Below are positions 17,672 to 25,145 of a stretch of 64,000 nucleotides of DNA, in pieces. The position numbers and the translations under genes were made by a program. The notes under the pieces are model-generated. The model was given only the letters and a program-made list of their open reading frames with translations. It was not told the DNA's origin and made no database searches. Source of the stretch: Bryobacter aggregatus MPL3 (GTDB lineage: Bacteria; Acidobacteriota; Terriglobia; Bryobacterales; Bryobacteraceae). Each line of letters starts with the position of its first letter. The stretch's first letter is position 1. The DNA lies in assembly GCF_000702445.1 (NCBI RefSeq), contig NZ_JNIF01000003.1, positions 1,860,001 to 1,924,000 of the forward strand, read 5' to 3'.

Positions 17672-19000
17672 ATGTCTGAAGACCTGTCACGCCGCAATTT
17701 ACTGAAGCAATCTGCTGTGGCCGCCGCTGTCAGCGCGGGCCCGGCTGTACTCACCTCAAGCGCGCAGAAGAATGATCGATTGCGCGTCGGCTGGATCGCG
17801 GCCGGAATGCGCGGCCAGCATGTCATGAAGCAGATGTACCTGCTTTCCAAGGACATGGTCGAGGTGACGCATGTCTGCGACACCTACCAGGGCAATCTAG
17901 CCAAGGCGAAGGACATCGTGCAGACCGAGGGTAAGAACACGCCGAAGACCTCGGTGGATTACCGCGATGTTATCAATGACCCGAATGTGGATGTGATCTT
18001 CATCGCCTCGCCCGAGCATTGGCACTATCCGATGGCGATGGCGGCGCTGAAGGCGAAGAAGCACATCTATCTCGAAAAGCCGATCGCACACACGATCGAA
18101 GAAGGCTTTGAGATTGTCGCGCTCGCCGAGAAGACCAATGTTGTTGTCCAGGTGGGTACGCAGAATCGCTCGAACAAGCTGTACATCCAGGCGAAGAAGA
18201 TGGTGGAAGACGGCTACATCGGCGAAATCCACTACACGCGCGCTTTCTGGTATCGCAACTTCGATCAGACGGTGGATCCGGCGAAGGGTGTTCCGGCGGC
18301 CTGGCGCTACATTGTGCCGGCAGACGCTTCTCCCGAGAACACCGATTGGCGGCGCTTCCTTGAGGCGGCCGAACATAAGAACATTCCGTTCCACAAGGGC
18401 CGCTACTTCCAGTGGCGCAACTATTGGGACTACTCGGGCGGTATCTCCACTGATCTTCTGGTGCACCAGACCGACATCACGAATTTTGTGGTCGGCGGGC
18501 TGGTGAAGGCAGAACTGCCCAATAGCTGCATGGCCTCGGGCGGCATCTACCAGTGGGGCGCTCCGGACGATCGCGAAGTGCCCGATACGATGAGCGCGCT
18601 GTATGACTATCCGAATAAGTTCCACTTGAACTATTCGTGCTTCTTTGGCAACGACCAGTATGGTTACGGCGAACAGTTCATGGGGCAGAAGGGCACCATC
18701 GAAGTGATGGACCGTCAGAATCTGTACTTCAATCCGCAGCCGAAGTTCATCAGGAACATCAAGCCGTTCTCGCCGCATGCTCCACTGACGATGAACTACC
18801 TGAAGGACTTCAACCAGCCGGACGCGACCGCAGACCACGTCAAGAACTTCCTCGAAGCGGTGCAGGGCAAGGCGAAGGCCATTGCTCCGGCGCGCGCAGG
18901 CCAGATTGCGGCGATTCCGGGTCATATGGCGACCCAGAGCTACCGCCAGAAGAAGGCTGTGTTCTGGGATGCCAAGGCGAACAAGCTGAAGATCGGCTAA
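17672..19000 (+). CDS. Gfo/Idh/MocA family oxidoreductase, Tat-exported
   Basis: 442 residues. A twin-arginine signal (LSRRNLLKQSAVAAAVSAG) precedes a Rossmann NAD(P)-binding domain (RVGWIAAGMRGQ at about 40; VDVIFIASPEHWHYPMA; the EKP motif in YLEKPIAH) and the family C-terminal beta-sheet domain (WDYSGGISTDLLVHQTDI). Members oxidise or epimerise sugars and polyols; export with bound cofactor suggests action on glycans in the periplasm, but the substrate is unknown. Only 12 bp separate it from tig. Its last ~150 bp and terminator have been copied twice downstream (20390-20520 and 21299-21368). A conserved terminator follows at 19022. Confidence 0.9.
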   Translation: MSEDLSRRNLLKQSAVAAAVSAGPAVLTSSAQKNDRLRVGWIAAGMRGQHVMKQMYLLSKDMVEVTHVCDTYQGNLAKAKDIVQTEGKNTPKTSVDYRDVINDPNVDVIFIASPEHWHYPMAMAALKAKKHIYLEKPIAHTIEEGFEIVALAEKTNVVVQVGTQNRSNKLYIQAKKMVEDGYIGEIHYTRAFWYRNFDQTVDPAKGVPAAWRYIVPADASPENTDWRRFLEAAEHKNIPFHKGRYFQWRNYWDYSGGISTDLLVHQTDITNFVVGGLVKAELPNSCMASGGIYQWGAPDDREVPDTMSALYDYPNKFHLNYSCFFGNDQYGYGEQFMGQKGTIEVMDRQNLYFNPQPKFIRNIKPFSPHAPLTMNYLKDFNQPDATADHVKNFLEAVQGKAKAIAPARAGQIAAIPGHMATQSYRQKKAVFWDAKANKLKIG

Positions 19001-19021
19001 GCAGTTTTCCTGTAAATGGAG

Positions 19022-19056
19022 AAGCGGACAGTGCCAGAGGGCGCTGTCCGCTTTTT
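19022..19056 (+). terminator. Rho-independent terminator after the oxidoreductase gene
   Basis: AAGCGGACAG (19022-19031) pairs perfectly with CTGTCCGCTT (19044-19053), followed by TTT. A close copy is at 21387-21423, part of the duplicated module. It may also serve the convergent PEP-CTERM gene. Confidence 0.85.
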
Positions 19057-19071
19057 GCGTTTTCGGGAGAG

Positions 19072-19611
19072 TTAGCGCTTGCGGCGCAGCCAGACGAGGA
19101 GCCCGGCGCCAGCCGCGCTGAGGGCGAAGGTGGCGGGTTCCGGCACGTCCGCAGCCGGGTCACCGAGGTAGATCTCTCCCGGGCCGGTGATTGTGAGGGC
19201 GAAGGCGCCCGATGAATTCTCACTGAAGGCTGTCGATACGAAAAAGTAATGGATGCCGCTCTCGAGGACGTGGTCAAATCCCGAATCTCCGTTGGATCCA
19301 AGGTAGTCGTCATTGCCGATCATGAAATTCGTGAGGGGGGCGCCGGGGTCAAAACTGTTCTGGTAAAGAACGGTGAAATTGTCCCAACCTGCAGTCGTCT
19401 CGAGGAAGGAGTAAAGTCCGCTTTCGGAAACGGAGAACTCTAAGACATGAAATCTCACGTCGGTTCCTGCAGATGGAAGATACAAGCCGTATGCATCTGG
19501 TCGATTCCAAGTGGGACCGCCGGCTGTGGTGCCGTCGAAGCTAAGGGTTCCGGCGCTGGCCAGTTGGCAAACAAAGGCCAGACAAAGGATAGGGAAAGTA
19601 AAATGTCTCAT
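19072..19611 (-). CDS. PEP-CTERM domain protein, copy 1
   Basis: A 179-residue exported protein: signal peptide (FPILCLAFVCQLASAGT), a beta-rich body with VRFHVLEFSVSESGLYSF and DNFTVLYQNSFDPGAPLTNF, and a C-terminal sorting signal of VPEP, a hydrophobic helix (FALSAAGAGLLVWL) and RRKR. PEP-CTERM tails are recognised by exosortase, which anchors or releases such proteins in biofilm-forming Gram-negative bacteria; no exosortase gene is in the window. Copies 2 and 4 are closely similar and copy 3 is more diverged. It converges on the oxidoreductase gene. Confidence 0.85.
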   Translation of the reverse strand: MRHFTFPILCLAFVCQLASAGTLSFDGTTAGGPTWNRPDAYGLYLPSAGTDVRFHVLEFSVSESGLYSFLETTAGWDNFTVLYQNSFDPGAPLTNFMIGNDDYLGSNGDSGFDHVLESGIHYFFVSTAFSENSSGAFALTITGPGEIYLGDPAADVPEPATFALSAAGAGLLVWLRRKR

Positions 19612-19619
19612 CGCTTCTG

Positions 19620-19644
19620 GAGTGTAGGGTGGATCTACCCTACA
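19620..19644 (-). promoter_or_regulatory. Leader hairpin and motif shared with PEP-CTERM copy 3
   Basis: TGTAGGGT (19623-19630) and ACCCTACA (19637-19644) are perfect inverted repeats close upstream of the copy 1 start. The reverse-strand motif CCACCCTACACTC (19632-19620) recurs upstream of copy 3 as CCGCCCTACGCTC (21193-21181), at a similar distance from the ATG. It is a remnant of common ancestry or a shared control element. Confidence 0.4.
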
Positions 19645-19678
19645 GGTCCCGAAGCTTGTGCTTAGCCGGTCAGTCCCA

Positions 19679-19692
19679 CCGGGCTAGCCCGG
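19679..19692. repeat. 14-bp perfect palindrome between PEP-CTERM copies 1 and 2
   Basis: CCGGGCTAGCCCGG is its own reverse complement. It lies about 85 bp beyond the stop of copy 2 (on the reverse strand) and about 65 bp upstream of copy 1. It may be a transcription stop or an operator; nothing decides. Confidence 0.3.
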
Positions 19693-19775
19693 AAATGTCA
19701 TCAAGAAGTTGCAAGTGAGCTTTTTGGCGGCAAAACGGATCTGCCCGGAATCGATTCACCAACGCAGACTTCGTT

Positions 19776-20300
19776 CTATCGCCTGCGGCGCAGCCAGACG
19801 AGGAGTCCGGCGCCGACCGCGCCCATGGCGAAGGTGGAGGGTTCGGGAACGGCTGCCGGGCTGAGGGAGATCTCTCCCGGGCCGTCAATCGTGAGGGTGA
19901 AGGCGCCGTAGTGGTTAACGTTGAAGCCTGTCGATATGAAAAAGTAGTTCACTCCGGCGACTAGAGATTGGTTAAACCCGGATCCTTCGGAAGCAATATT
20001 AGAATCGTCATTGCCGATCATGAAATTCGTGAGGGGGGCGCTTGGGTCAAAGCTGTTCTGGTAGAGAAAGGTGTAATTGTCCCAAGTTGCAGTCTCGTTG
20101 AAGGAGTAAGAGCCGCTTTGCGAAACGGAGAACTCCAGTACATGAAATCTCACCTGGAAGGATTCTACATAGGTGCCAAGTTCAAACGGCCGCTTCCAAG
20201 TGGGCGCGCCGGTTGTGGTGTCATTGATGACAAGCGTTCCGGCGCTGGCCAACTGGCAGGCCAAGGCCAGGTAGAGGATGGGCAAGGAAAGATATCGCAT
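19776..20300 (-). CDS. PEP-CTERM domain protein, copy 2
   Basis: A 174-residue paralogue of copy 1: signal peptide (LPILYLALACQLASAGT), body with VESFQVRFHVLEFSVSQSG and TFLYQNSFDPSAPLTNFMIG, then VPEPSTF, a hydrophobic helix and a basic RRRR tail for exosortase sorting. Unlike copies 1, 3 and 4, no oxidoreductase fragment lies at its 3' side, so it may have arisen by a separate duplication. A small hairpin (AATGCC / GGCATT, 20325-20341) lies in its leader. Function unknown. Confidence 0.85.
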   Translation of the reverse strand: MRYLSLPILYLALACQLASAGTLVINDTTTGAPTWKRPFELGTYVESFQVRFHVLEFSVSQSGSYSFNETATWDNYTFLYQNSFDPSAPLTNFMIGNDDSNIASEGSGFNQSLVAGVNYFFISTGFNVNHYGAFTLTIDGPGEISLSPAAVPEPSTFAMGAVGAGLLVWLRRRR

Positions 20301-20389
20301 AAAGATGTGTATATAACTCGGCAGAATGCCTTCCAGGCATTAGGTTTGCTTAATAGAAATCTAGGGACGGTATCTGAGGGCGTTCGGAC

Positions 20390-20520
20390 GATCTTGAAGC
20401 GAGACAGGGGAAGGCGAAGGTCATCGTTCTGGCGCGTGCGGGACAAATTGCCGCGATCCCGGGTCACATTATCGCCAGGAGGCCGCATTCTGGGATGCCA
20501 AGGCGCACACGCTGAAGATC
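20390..20520 (+). pseudogene. Duplicated 3' fragment of the Gfo/Idh/MocA gene (remnant A)
   Basis: The stretch matches the last ~145 bp of the gene at 17672-19000. Shared blocks include TTCTGGGATGCCAAGGCG and GCTGAAGATC, with GATCCCGGGTCAC against GATTCCGGGTCAT. It has substitutions and an internal deletion and no upstream part of the gene, so it cannot encode a protein. It is followed by a terminator hairpin, as is the parent gene. The remainder of 20301-20621 holds the copy 2 leader and nothing else recognisable. Confidence 0.75.
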
Positions 20521-20545
20521 AGCTCGATTCCGTGCTACATCGTTG

Positions 20546-20578
20546 AAGAAGGGCGGCGCCATCGGCGCCGCCCTTCTT
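20546..20578. terminator. Strong bidirectional hairpin terminator
   Basis: AAGAAGGGCGGCGCC (20546-20560) and GGCGCCGCCCTTCTT (20564-20578) form a perfect 15-bp stem with an ATC loop, followed on the + strand by TGTTTG. It probably ends the reverse-strand PEP-CTERM copy 3 and marks the end of oxidoreductase remnant A. Its sequence differs from the terminator of the parent module. Confidence 0.75.
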
Positions 20579-20621
20579 TGTTTGCAACCATACTTCTTCA
20601 CTGCCGCCTCTTGGCCGGTGC

Positions 20622-21170
20622 TTAACTCTTTCTTTTGCGCAGGCGGAAGAGCACGAGTCCGATGCCTACGGCACCCATCGTGAGTGTGGATGGTTCGGGA
20701 ACTGCTGCCGGGGTGAAGGCGTTAATCGAGCCGGGCCCGTTGATGGTGAGGGTAAAATTACCCGCATCTGAATTGTCGTAACCGGTAGACACCAAAAAGT
20801 AGAGCGTACCTGCCGTCAAGTTCTCCGTAAACCCGGAACGATGGCCCGGCCCGGAGATGTCATCATTCCCGCGAATGAAGTTGACCAAGGGTGTTGAGGA
20901 GTGGAACGAGGTCCGGTAGAGAAAGATATAGTTATCCCAGTCTGAGCCGGTGACAACCTCCAGGAAGCTATAGTTTCCACTCTGGGAAACGGAGAAACTA
21001 ATCACATCAAATCGCACGTTTGTGCCGACGTTTGACAGAGAGGAGCCGTCTTCCCGTGGGCGATTCCATCTGGGGTCGCCAAGGGTAGATCCATTGATCG
21101 TGAGGGTAGCCGCGCTGGCCAGTTGGCAGGCGAAGGCGAAGCAGAGGACAGGAAAAGTGAGGTATCTCAT
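20622..21170 (-). CDS. PEP-CTERM domain protein, copy 3 (diverged)
   Basis: About 182 residues from ATG 21170, chosen because it starts the signal peptide (YLTFPVLCFAFACQLASAAT) as in the other copies; the frame continues upstream to 21296. The body keeps the pattern of copies 1 and 2 (VRFDVISFSVSQSGNYSF, DNYIFLYRTSFHSSTPLVNF), but many residues differ. It ends in VPEPSTLTMGAVGIGL and a basic RKRKS tail. Likely exosortase substrate. It shares an upstream motif with copy 1. Confidence 0.83.
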   Translation of the reverse strand: MRYLTFPVLCFAFACQLASAATLTINGSTLGDPRWNRPREDGSSLSNVGTNVRFDVISFSVSQSGNYSFLEVVTGSDWDNYIFLYRTSFHSSTPLVNFIRGNDDISGPGHRSGFTENLTAGTLYFLVSTGYDNSDAGNFTLTINGPGSINAFTPAAVPEPSTLTMGAVGIGLVLFRLRKRKS

Positions 21171-21298
21171 ATCTGTCCCTGAGCGTAGGGCGGACTGATT
21201 TTGAATACTTTGGTCTATCCGTACCCGCACGATTCGACTTTGTACGGGATATTCCGGTAGGCTAAGCTCGCTTTGCGGATCGAGCGATGCTGCCATAG

Positions 21299-21368
21299 TG
21301 ACCAGCGCTACCGGCAGAAGGAGAGCCGTGTTCTGGGACGGGAAGGCGAATCAGGGGAAGATTGCTTC
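21299..21368 (+). pseudogene. Duplicated 3' fragment of the Gfo/Idh/MocA gene (remnant B)
   Basis: About 65 bp match the very end of the gene at 17672-19000: GCGCTACCGGCAGAAG against GAGCTACCGCCAGAAG, then GTGTTCTGGGA in both. The similarity continues through the spacer (CAGATGGAAAAGCGGAC against TAAATGGAGAAGCGGAC) into a copy of the same terminator. This places the duplication boundary inside the parent gene. Confidence 0.75.
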
Positions 21369-21386
21369 AGGGATTCCCGCAGATGG

Positions 21387-21423
21387 AAAAGCGGACGGCG
21401 TCAAATGGCGTTGTCCGCTTTTT
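21387..21423 (+). terminator. Copy of the oxidoreductase terminator
   Basis: AAAAGCGGAC (21387-21396) pairs with GTCCGCTTTT (21413-21422), followed by TGCG. It matches 19022-19056 in stem and flanks (CCGCTTTTTGCGTTTT in both), which shows that the terminator was carried along with remnant B. Confidence 0.8.
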
Positions 21424-21428
21424 GCGTT

Positions 21429-21917
21429 TTAACGCTTGCGGCGTAAAAAGAAGAGAAGCCCGGCGCAGGCGGCGCCCCTGATGAAGGTGGAGGTTCGGGG
21501 ACGGCGAGGAGAATATCTCCGGGCCGTGAATCGTGAGGCTGAAAGCGCCATAGTGGGTCATGGTCAAGCCTGTCGATATAAAAAAGTAGTTGACCCCGGC
21601 GACTCAAGATTGGTTCAATCCAGAACCTGTGGGCGCAATATCAGAATCGTCATTGCCGATCACGAAATTTGTGAGGGGGCGCTTGGGTCAAAACTGCTCT
21701 GGTAGAGAAAGGTGTAATTGTCCCAAGTGGGAGTCTCTTCGAAAGAATAAGATCCGCTTTCGGAAACAGAGAACTCCAAGACATGAAACCTCACCTGGAA
21801 GGATTCTACATAGGTGACGAGTTCAAACTGCTGCTTTTCAGTGGGCGCGTCGCTTGTGGTGCCGTCGAACTGGCAGGCCAAGGCCAGATAGAGGACGGGA
21901 AGAGAAAGAAGGATCTT
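21429..21917 (-). pseudogene. PEP-CTERM domain protein, copy 4 (decayed)
   Basis: Clearly homologous to copy 2, but broken in several ways. The start codon position reads AAG (21915-21917) where copy 2 has ATG. The end of the signal peptide (LASAGTL) is deleted. A run of six G in copies 1 and 2 (GTGAGGGGGGCG on the + strand) has five here, near 21672, shifting the frame. The codon after NQS is TGA instead of CTA (near 21605). The VPEP segment is in yet another frame. The fragments FHVLEFSVSESGSYSF, VAGVNYFFIS and VPEP remain recognisable. No intact protein is possible. Confidence 0.85.
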
Positions 21918-22032
21918 CAGCGCTGTATCGACGGAATCTTTCTCAACGATTAGGCATGCTAAATAAAAATCCCAAGGGAGAGATCTGAGGGCTAGTTCTT
22001 TGCCACCCTTGCTGTGATAGCCTAAGGCGTTT

Positions 22033-23169
22033 ATGGAATCCTCCAACATGCTCATTGTTGCGGCCGTGATGGCCATCTTTGTCTACGGAATGATTGCAGC
22101 GATGCTCGGCAGTATTCTGCCCGATCTTTCCAAACGCTTCAGTCTCACCCCTTCGCAAAATGGCGCGATCGCGACGATGCAGGCGATCGGACTTGTGATT
22201 GGCTCGCTACTCCAAGGTCCACTGATCGATCTGCAGGGCAAAAAAGTTGGCTTGGTATTGGGACTTGGTTTGATTGCCCTGGCGTTGTTCCTACTGCCGA
22301 AGTCGAAGGGCTTCAGTACGATTCGCATTTATATGTTGGTGTTGGGAATCGGCGGCGGCATTATTGTCGCGGGCGCTAATGCGCTGGTCAACGATGTAAA
22401 GACAGACAACCCCACGGCGCTGTTCAATGGCTTCAATACCTTCTTTGGGCTGGGCGGCATTGCCACTCCGTTTATTGCGGCCAACCTGTTGGGTGGCAAC
22501 TCCTTCAAGCTTTGCAACCTGACGGCAGTGCTGACGGTGATCACGCTGGGCTTGCACTCGGTGACCGACATGCCGGTGCCCACCGGCGTGGTGCAGTTCC
22601 ACTTCTCCGACGTCCCCGCGCTGTTGATGAACCCCGGCCTCTTTCTCCCCGCCTTGTTGCTGTTTCTGTATGTCGCCTGCGAAGTGGGCGTCTGGAACTG
22701 GGTGGTACGCCATCTGATCGCACAGGGCATCAACGAGAAGAAGGCACTGAACATTCTTTCCTTCGGCTTCGCCCTCGGCCTGCTGGCAGGACGCCTGGTG
22801 GTGGCCACCGGAATCTTCGCCAGCTTTACGAACGCACAGATTTTGATGGGCGCCTCGATCGGTATCGCAGTCACCACGTATCTGATGCTGCAGTTTAAGG
22901 ATGCGAACATGGCCTGGGCCATGGTCTTTGCTGCCGGTGTGGCGATGGCTCCTGTGTTTCCGACAGCACTGTCGATGGTGGGCGCAACCTTCACCACCGG
23001 TACGGCTACCGCAATCGGCGTCGCAGTCACCTGCGGCTGGCTGGGTCTGGTGACCAGTTCGCCGATCATTGGCGGCGTGGCGGGCGGGGAAGCAACTGGC
23101 CTCAAGAAGGCGCTGCTGCTGCTGCCTTGCGCAGGCGTCCTGATGTTCCTCGTAACCCTGGCGCTCTAA
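22033..23169 (+). CDS. MFS transporter
   Basis: A 378-residue integral membrane protein with about 11-12 hydrophobic helices. The MFS loop motif appears as GPLIDLQGKKVGL after helix 2, and the N-terminal half resembles sugar-type MFS carriers (FNTFFGLGGIATPFIAANLLGG). An AAGG Shine-Dalgarno lies just before ATG 22033. The substrate is unknown; the surrounding sugar-oxidoreductase genes make a sugar or sugar acid plausible. A HEAT-repeat gene starts 18 bp downstream. Confidence 0.85.
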   Translation: MESSNMLIVAAVMAIFVYGMIAAMLGSILPDLSKRFSLTPSQNGAIATMQAIGLVIGSLLQGPLIDLQGKKVGLVLGLGLIALALFLLPKSKGFSTIRIYMLVLGIGGGIIVAGANALVNDVKTDNPTALFNGFNTFFGLGGIATPFIAANLLGGNSFKLCNLTAVLTVITLGLHSVTDMPVPTGVVQFHFSDVPALLMNPGLFLPALLLFLYVACEVGVWNWVVRHLIAQGINEKKALNILSFGFALGLLAGRLVVATGIFASFTNAQILMGASIGIAVTTYLMLQFKDANMAWAMVFAAGVAMAPVFPTALSMVGATFTTGTATAIGVAVTCGWLGLVTSSPIIGGVAGGEATGLKKALLLLPCAGVLMFLVTLAL

Positions 23170-23187
23170 ACACGTCAGAATGGGGGA

Positions 23188-24195
23188 GTGAAGTATTTCC
23201 TTCTGACAGGACTCGCGTGCCTGTACGCGGCCGATCCGGTTGGTCCGCGTATCGGCATCATCGATTCCTATGGCGCGCATAGCTTTTCGACCGAGAAGTT
23301 GCGAAAAGAATTGAAAGTCGCTGAGGGAGATCCCCTCCCTCCTTCGAAGGGCGATCTCGAAGAGCTTCTCATTGGCATCAAGGGCATCGCCCGGGCCAAT
23401 GTAGAAGCCATCTGCTGTGAGCAGGGGAAAGCCATCTTCTACATTGGCGTCGAGGAGCGCGGACGTCCGCACCTCGATATTCGCGAAGAACCGAAGAACG
23501 AGACCCTCGTGATGCCCGAGGACGTTACGGCGATGTACAACCGGCTGATTGCCGCGATCGCCGAAGCGACGCGGGTGGGCGAAACTAGCGAGGACTGGAG
23601 CCAGGGCTATGCATTGATGCAGAACCTGGAAGCCCGTCTGGTGCAGATGCGCCTGCCGGCGATGGCAGAAGACCAGCAGAAGATTTTGCGCGAGATTCTC
23701 CGTGAAGGCGCAGACCCTGATGACCGCCGGGTTGCGGCAACAGTCCTCGGCTATGGCCCCAAGTCACAGGCGATCATCGAAGATCTGCAACTGGCGCTGC
23801 GCGATCCCGATCAAGAAGTCCGTGCGGCTGCGCTGCGCAGTCTGGCTCCCCTGGCATCCTACGCGCGCAAGCATCCAGAAGCCGAAATTCGCGTTCTCAC
23901 AACCTGGTTTGTCGAGATGCTGAATAGCGTCGCCTGGAAAGATCGCATGAATGCGATGAATCTGCTGATCGAGCTGACGGCAGAGCGGGACGAGAAGCTG
24001 ATTCGCCATATGAAGGAGCGCGGGATTCCGGCTCTGGCGGAGATGGCACAGTGGAAGCACCTGCCGCACGCTCTGCCTGCGTACATCCTGCTAGGGCGGG
24101 TGGCCGATCTGAGCGAACAAGAGATTCAGGACACCTGGAGCGCGAATCAGCGCGAAGACACCATCAAGAAGATTCGGAAGAAGCTGAAGGCTTAG
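23188..24195 (+). CDS. Secreted HEAT-repeat protein with POTRA-like N terminus
   Basis: 335 residues beginning with a short hydrophobic signal (YFLLTGLACLYAAD). Residues 25-95 (FSTEKLRKELKVAEGDPLPP, DLEELLIGIKGIARANVEA, AIFYIGVEERG) have the beta-alpha-alpha-beta-beta rhythm of a POTRA domain, an assignment by pattern only. Residues 175-300 contain HEAT repeats (DDRRVAATVLGYG, DPDQEVRAAALRSLAPLA, WKDRMNAMNLLIELTA). The start GTG at 23188 lies directly on a GGGGGAG sequence, unusually close for a ribosome site, so the exact start is uncertain. It probably acts in protein-protein contacts in the periplasm. Function unknown. Confidence 0.7.
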   Translation: MKYFLLTGLACLYAADPVGPRIGIIDSYGAHSFSTEKLRKELKVAEGDPLPPSKGDLEELLIGIKGIARANVEAICCEQGKAIFYIGVEERGRPHLDIREEPKNETLVMPEDVTAMYNRLIAAIAEATRVGETSEDWSQGYALMQNLEARLVQMRLPAMAEDQQKILREILREGADPDDRRVAATVLGYGPKSQAIIEDLQLALRDPDQEVRAAALRSLAPLASYARKHPEAEIRVLTTWFVEMLNSVAWKDRMNAMNLLIELTAERDEKLIRHMKERGIPALAEMAQWKHLPHALPAYILLGRVADLSEQEIQDTWSANQREDTIKKIRKKLKA

Positions 24196-24198
24196 TTT

Positions 24199-25056
24199 TT
24201 AACGAAGCCGTGGGAGCCACATGCCCATTGTGGCGATGGCGATGCCGACGCCCATCGCGAGGGTAAGCATGGTCAGCCCACCGGCCATCGCCAGTCTGCT
24301 GCCTGGCCCACCCCGGTCTTTGGCCCGGAGATAAAGCTCCAGAATCGCAAGTGGCAGCAGATACTGTGCAAAGGCGAGGAAGGTCAGGAACGGGCCCTCA
24401 AAGCGCTGTGGATCGAAGCCTACTGGTCCCTTGTTGACGAAGAGCCACAGCATCAATCCGATCCGGAAGAACCAAACTCCTGCGGCCACAAGAAATAATC
24501 GCAACGCCCAGCGGCGATGGGCTCCGAATTGTCTGGCCCGGGCATAATGCAGGGCGAAAGCGGCGCATGTCATGATGAGCAGCGCATTGATGCTAATGCT
24601 GACGTGCTGGGATAAGTCGCCCACGGAACCTCGCACCCACACCATAAAGAGTCCGCCGATGCTGATTAGGAAGGCTGTTAGCAAGTAAATCCGGCCATTC
24701 CATCGGTGCAGGGACGGGGCATATTTCCGGACCTGCGGGATCAGTTGGAGCGCTCCGCTGAGAATGATCAGGATCGCCAGGAACAAGTGCAGGCCGACTG
24801 CGAAATTCCCTACTGGATCACCGGCCAGATACCCGTGCGGCATCCCCTGGTTCCAGCGAGCGAGATCCCCCTGTACCGTGGCCCGGCCATAGAACAACGC
24901 GATGTAGAAGGCAAAAATCAACTGTCCGAGGACAGCGGTGAGGAACCAGAATCCGGCGGCGAATCGCAGGGCGTGTTGGGCGGTCCGGCCCCATGTTGGT
25001 GACGGGAATGCTTCTGCTGCGCCGGAAAGGGCGAACTCCTCGGAACGATGGATCAC
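24199..25056 (-). CDS. DUF2306 family membrane protein
   Basis: 285 residues with about seven to eight predicted membrane helices. The conserved core of DUF2306 is visible: FLAILIILSGALQLIP, LHRWNGRIYLLTAFLISIGG and FGAHRRWALRLFLVAAGVWFFRIG, with histidines that could bind haem or metal, as in related cytochrome b561-like folds. No function is established for the family. It is convergent with the HEAT gene (3 bp between stops). Confidence 0.82.
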   Translation of the reverse strand: MIHRSEEFALSGAAEAFPSPTWGRTAQHALRFAAGFWFLTAVLGQLIFAFYIALFYGRATVQGDLARWNQGMPHGYLAGDPVGNFAVGLHLFLAILIILSGALQLIPQVRKYAPSLHRWNGRIYLLTAFLISIGGLFMVWVRGSVGDLSQHVSISINALLIMTCAAFALHYARARQFGAHRRWALRLFLVAAGVWFFRIGLMLWLFVNKGPVGFDPQRFEGPFLTFLAFAQYLLPLAILELYLRAKDRGGPGSRLAMAGGLTMLTLAMGVGIAIATMGMWLPRLR

Positions 25057-25145
25057 GGCCAGCCTCCAGCAAGTCTCACTCGATACGCTGTTAGCAACGA
25101 AGGCTGCGGGAGAAAAGTTCCGAAGAGAATTGGCTGGACGCGTGC

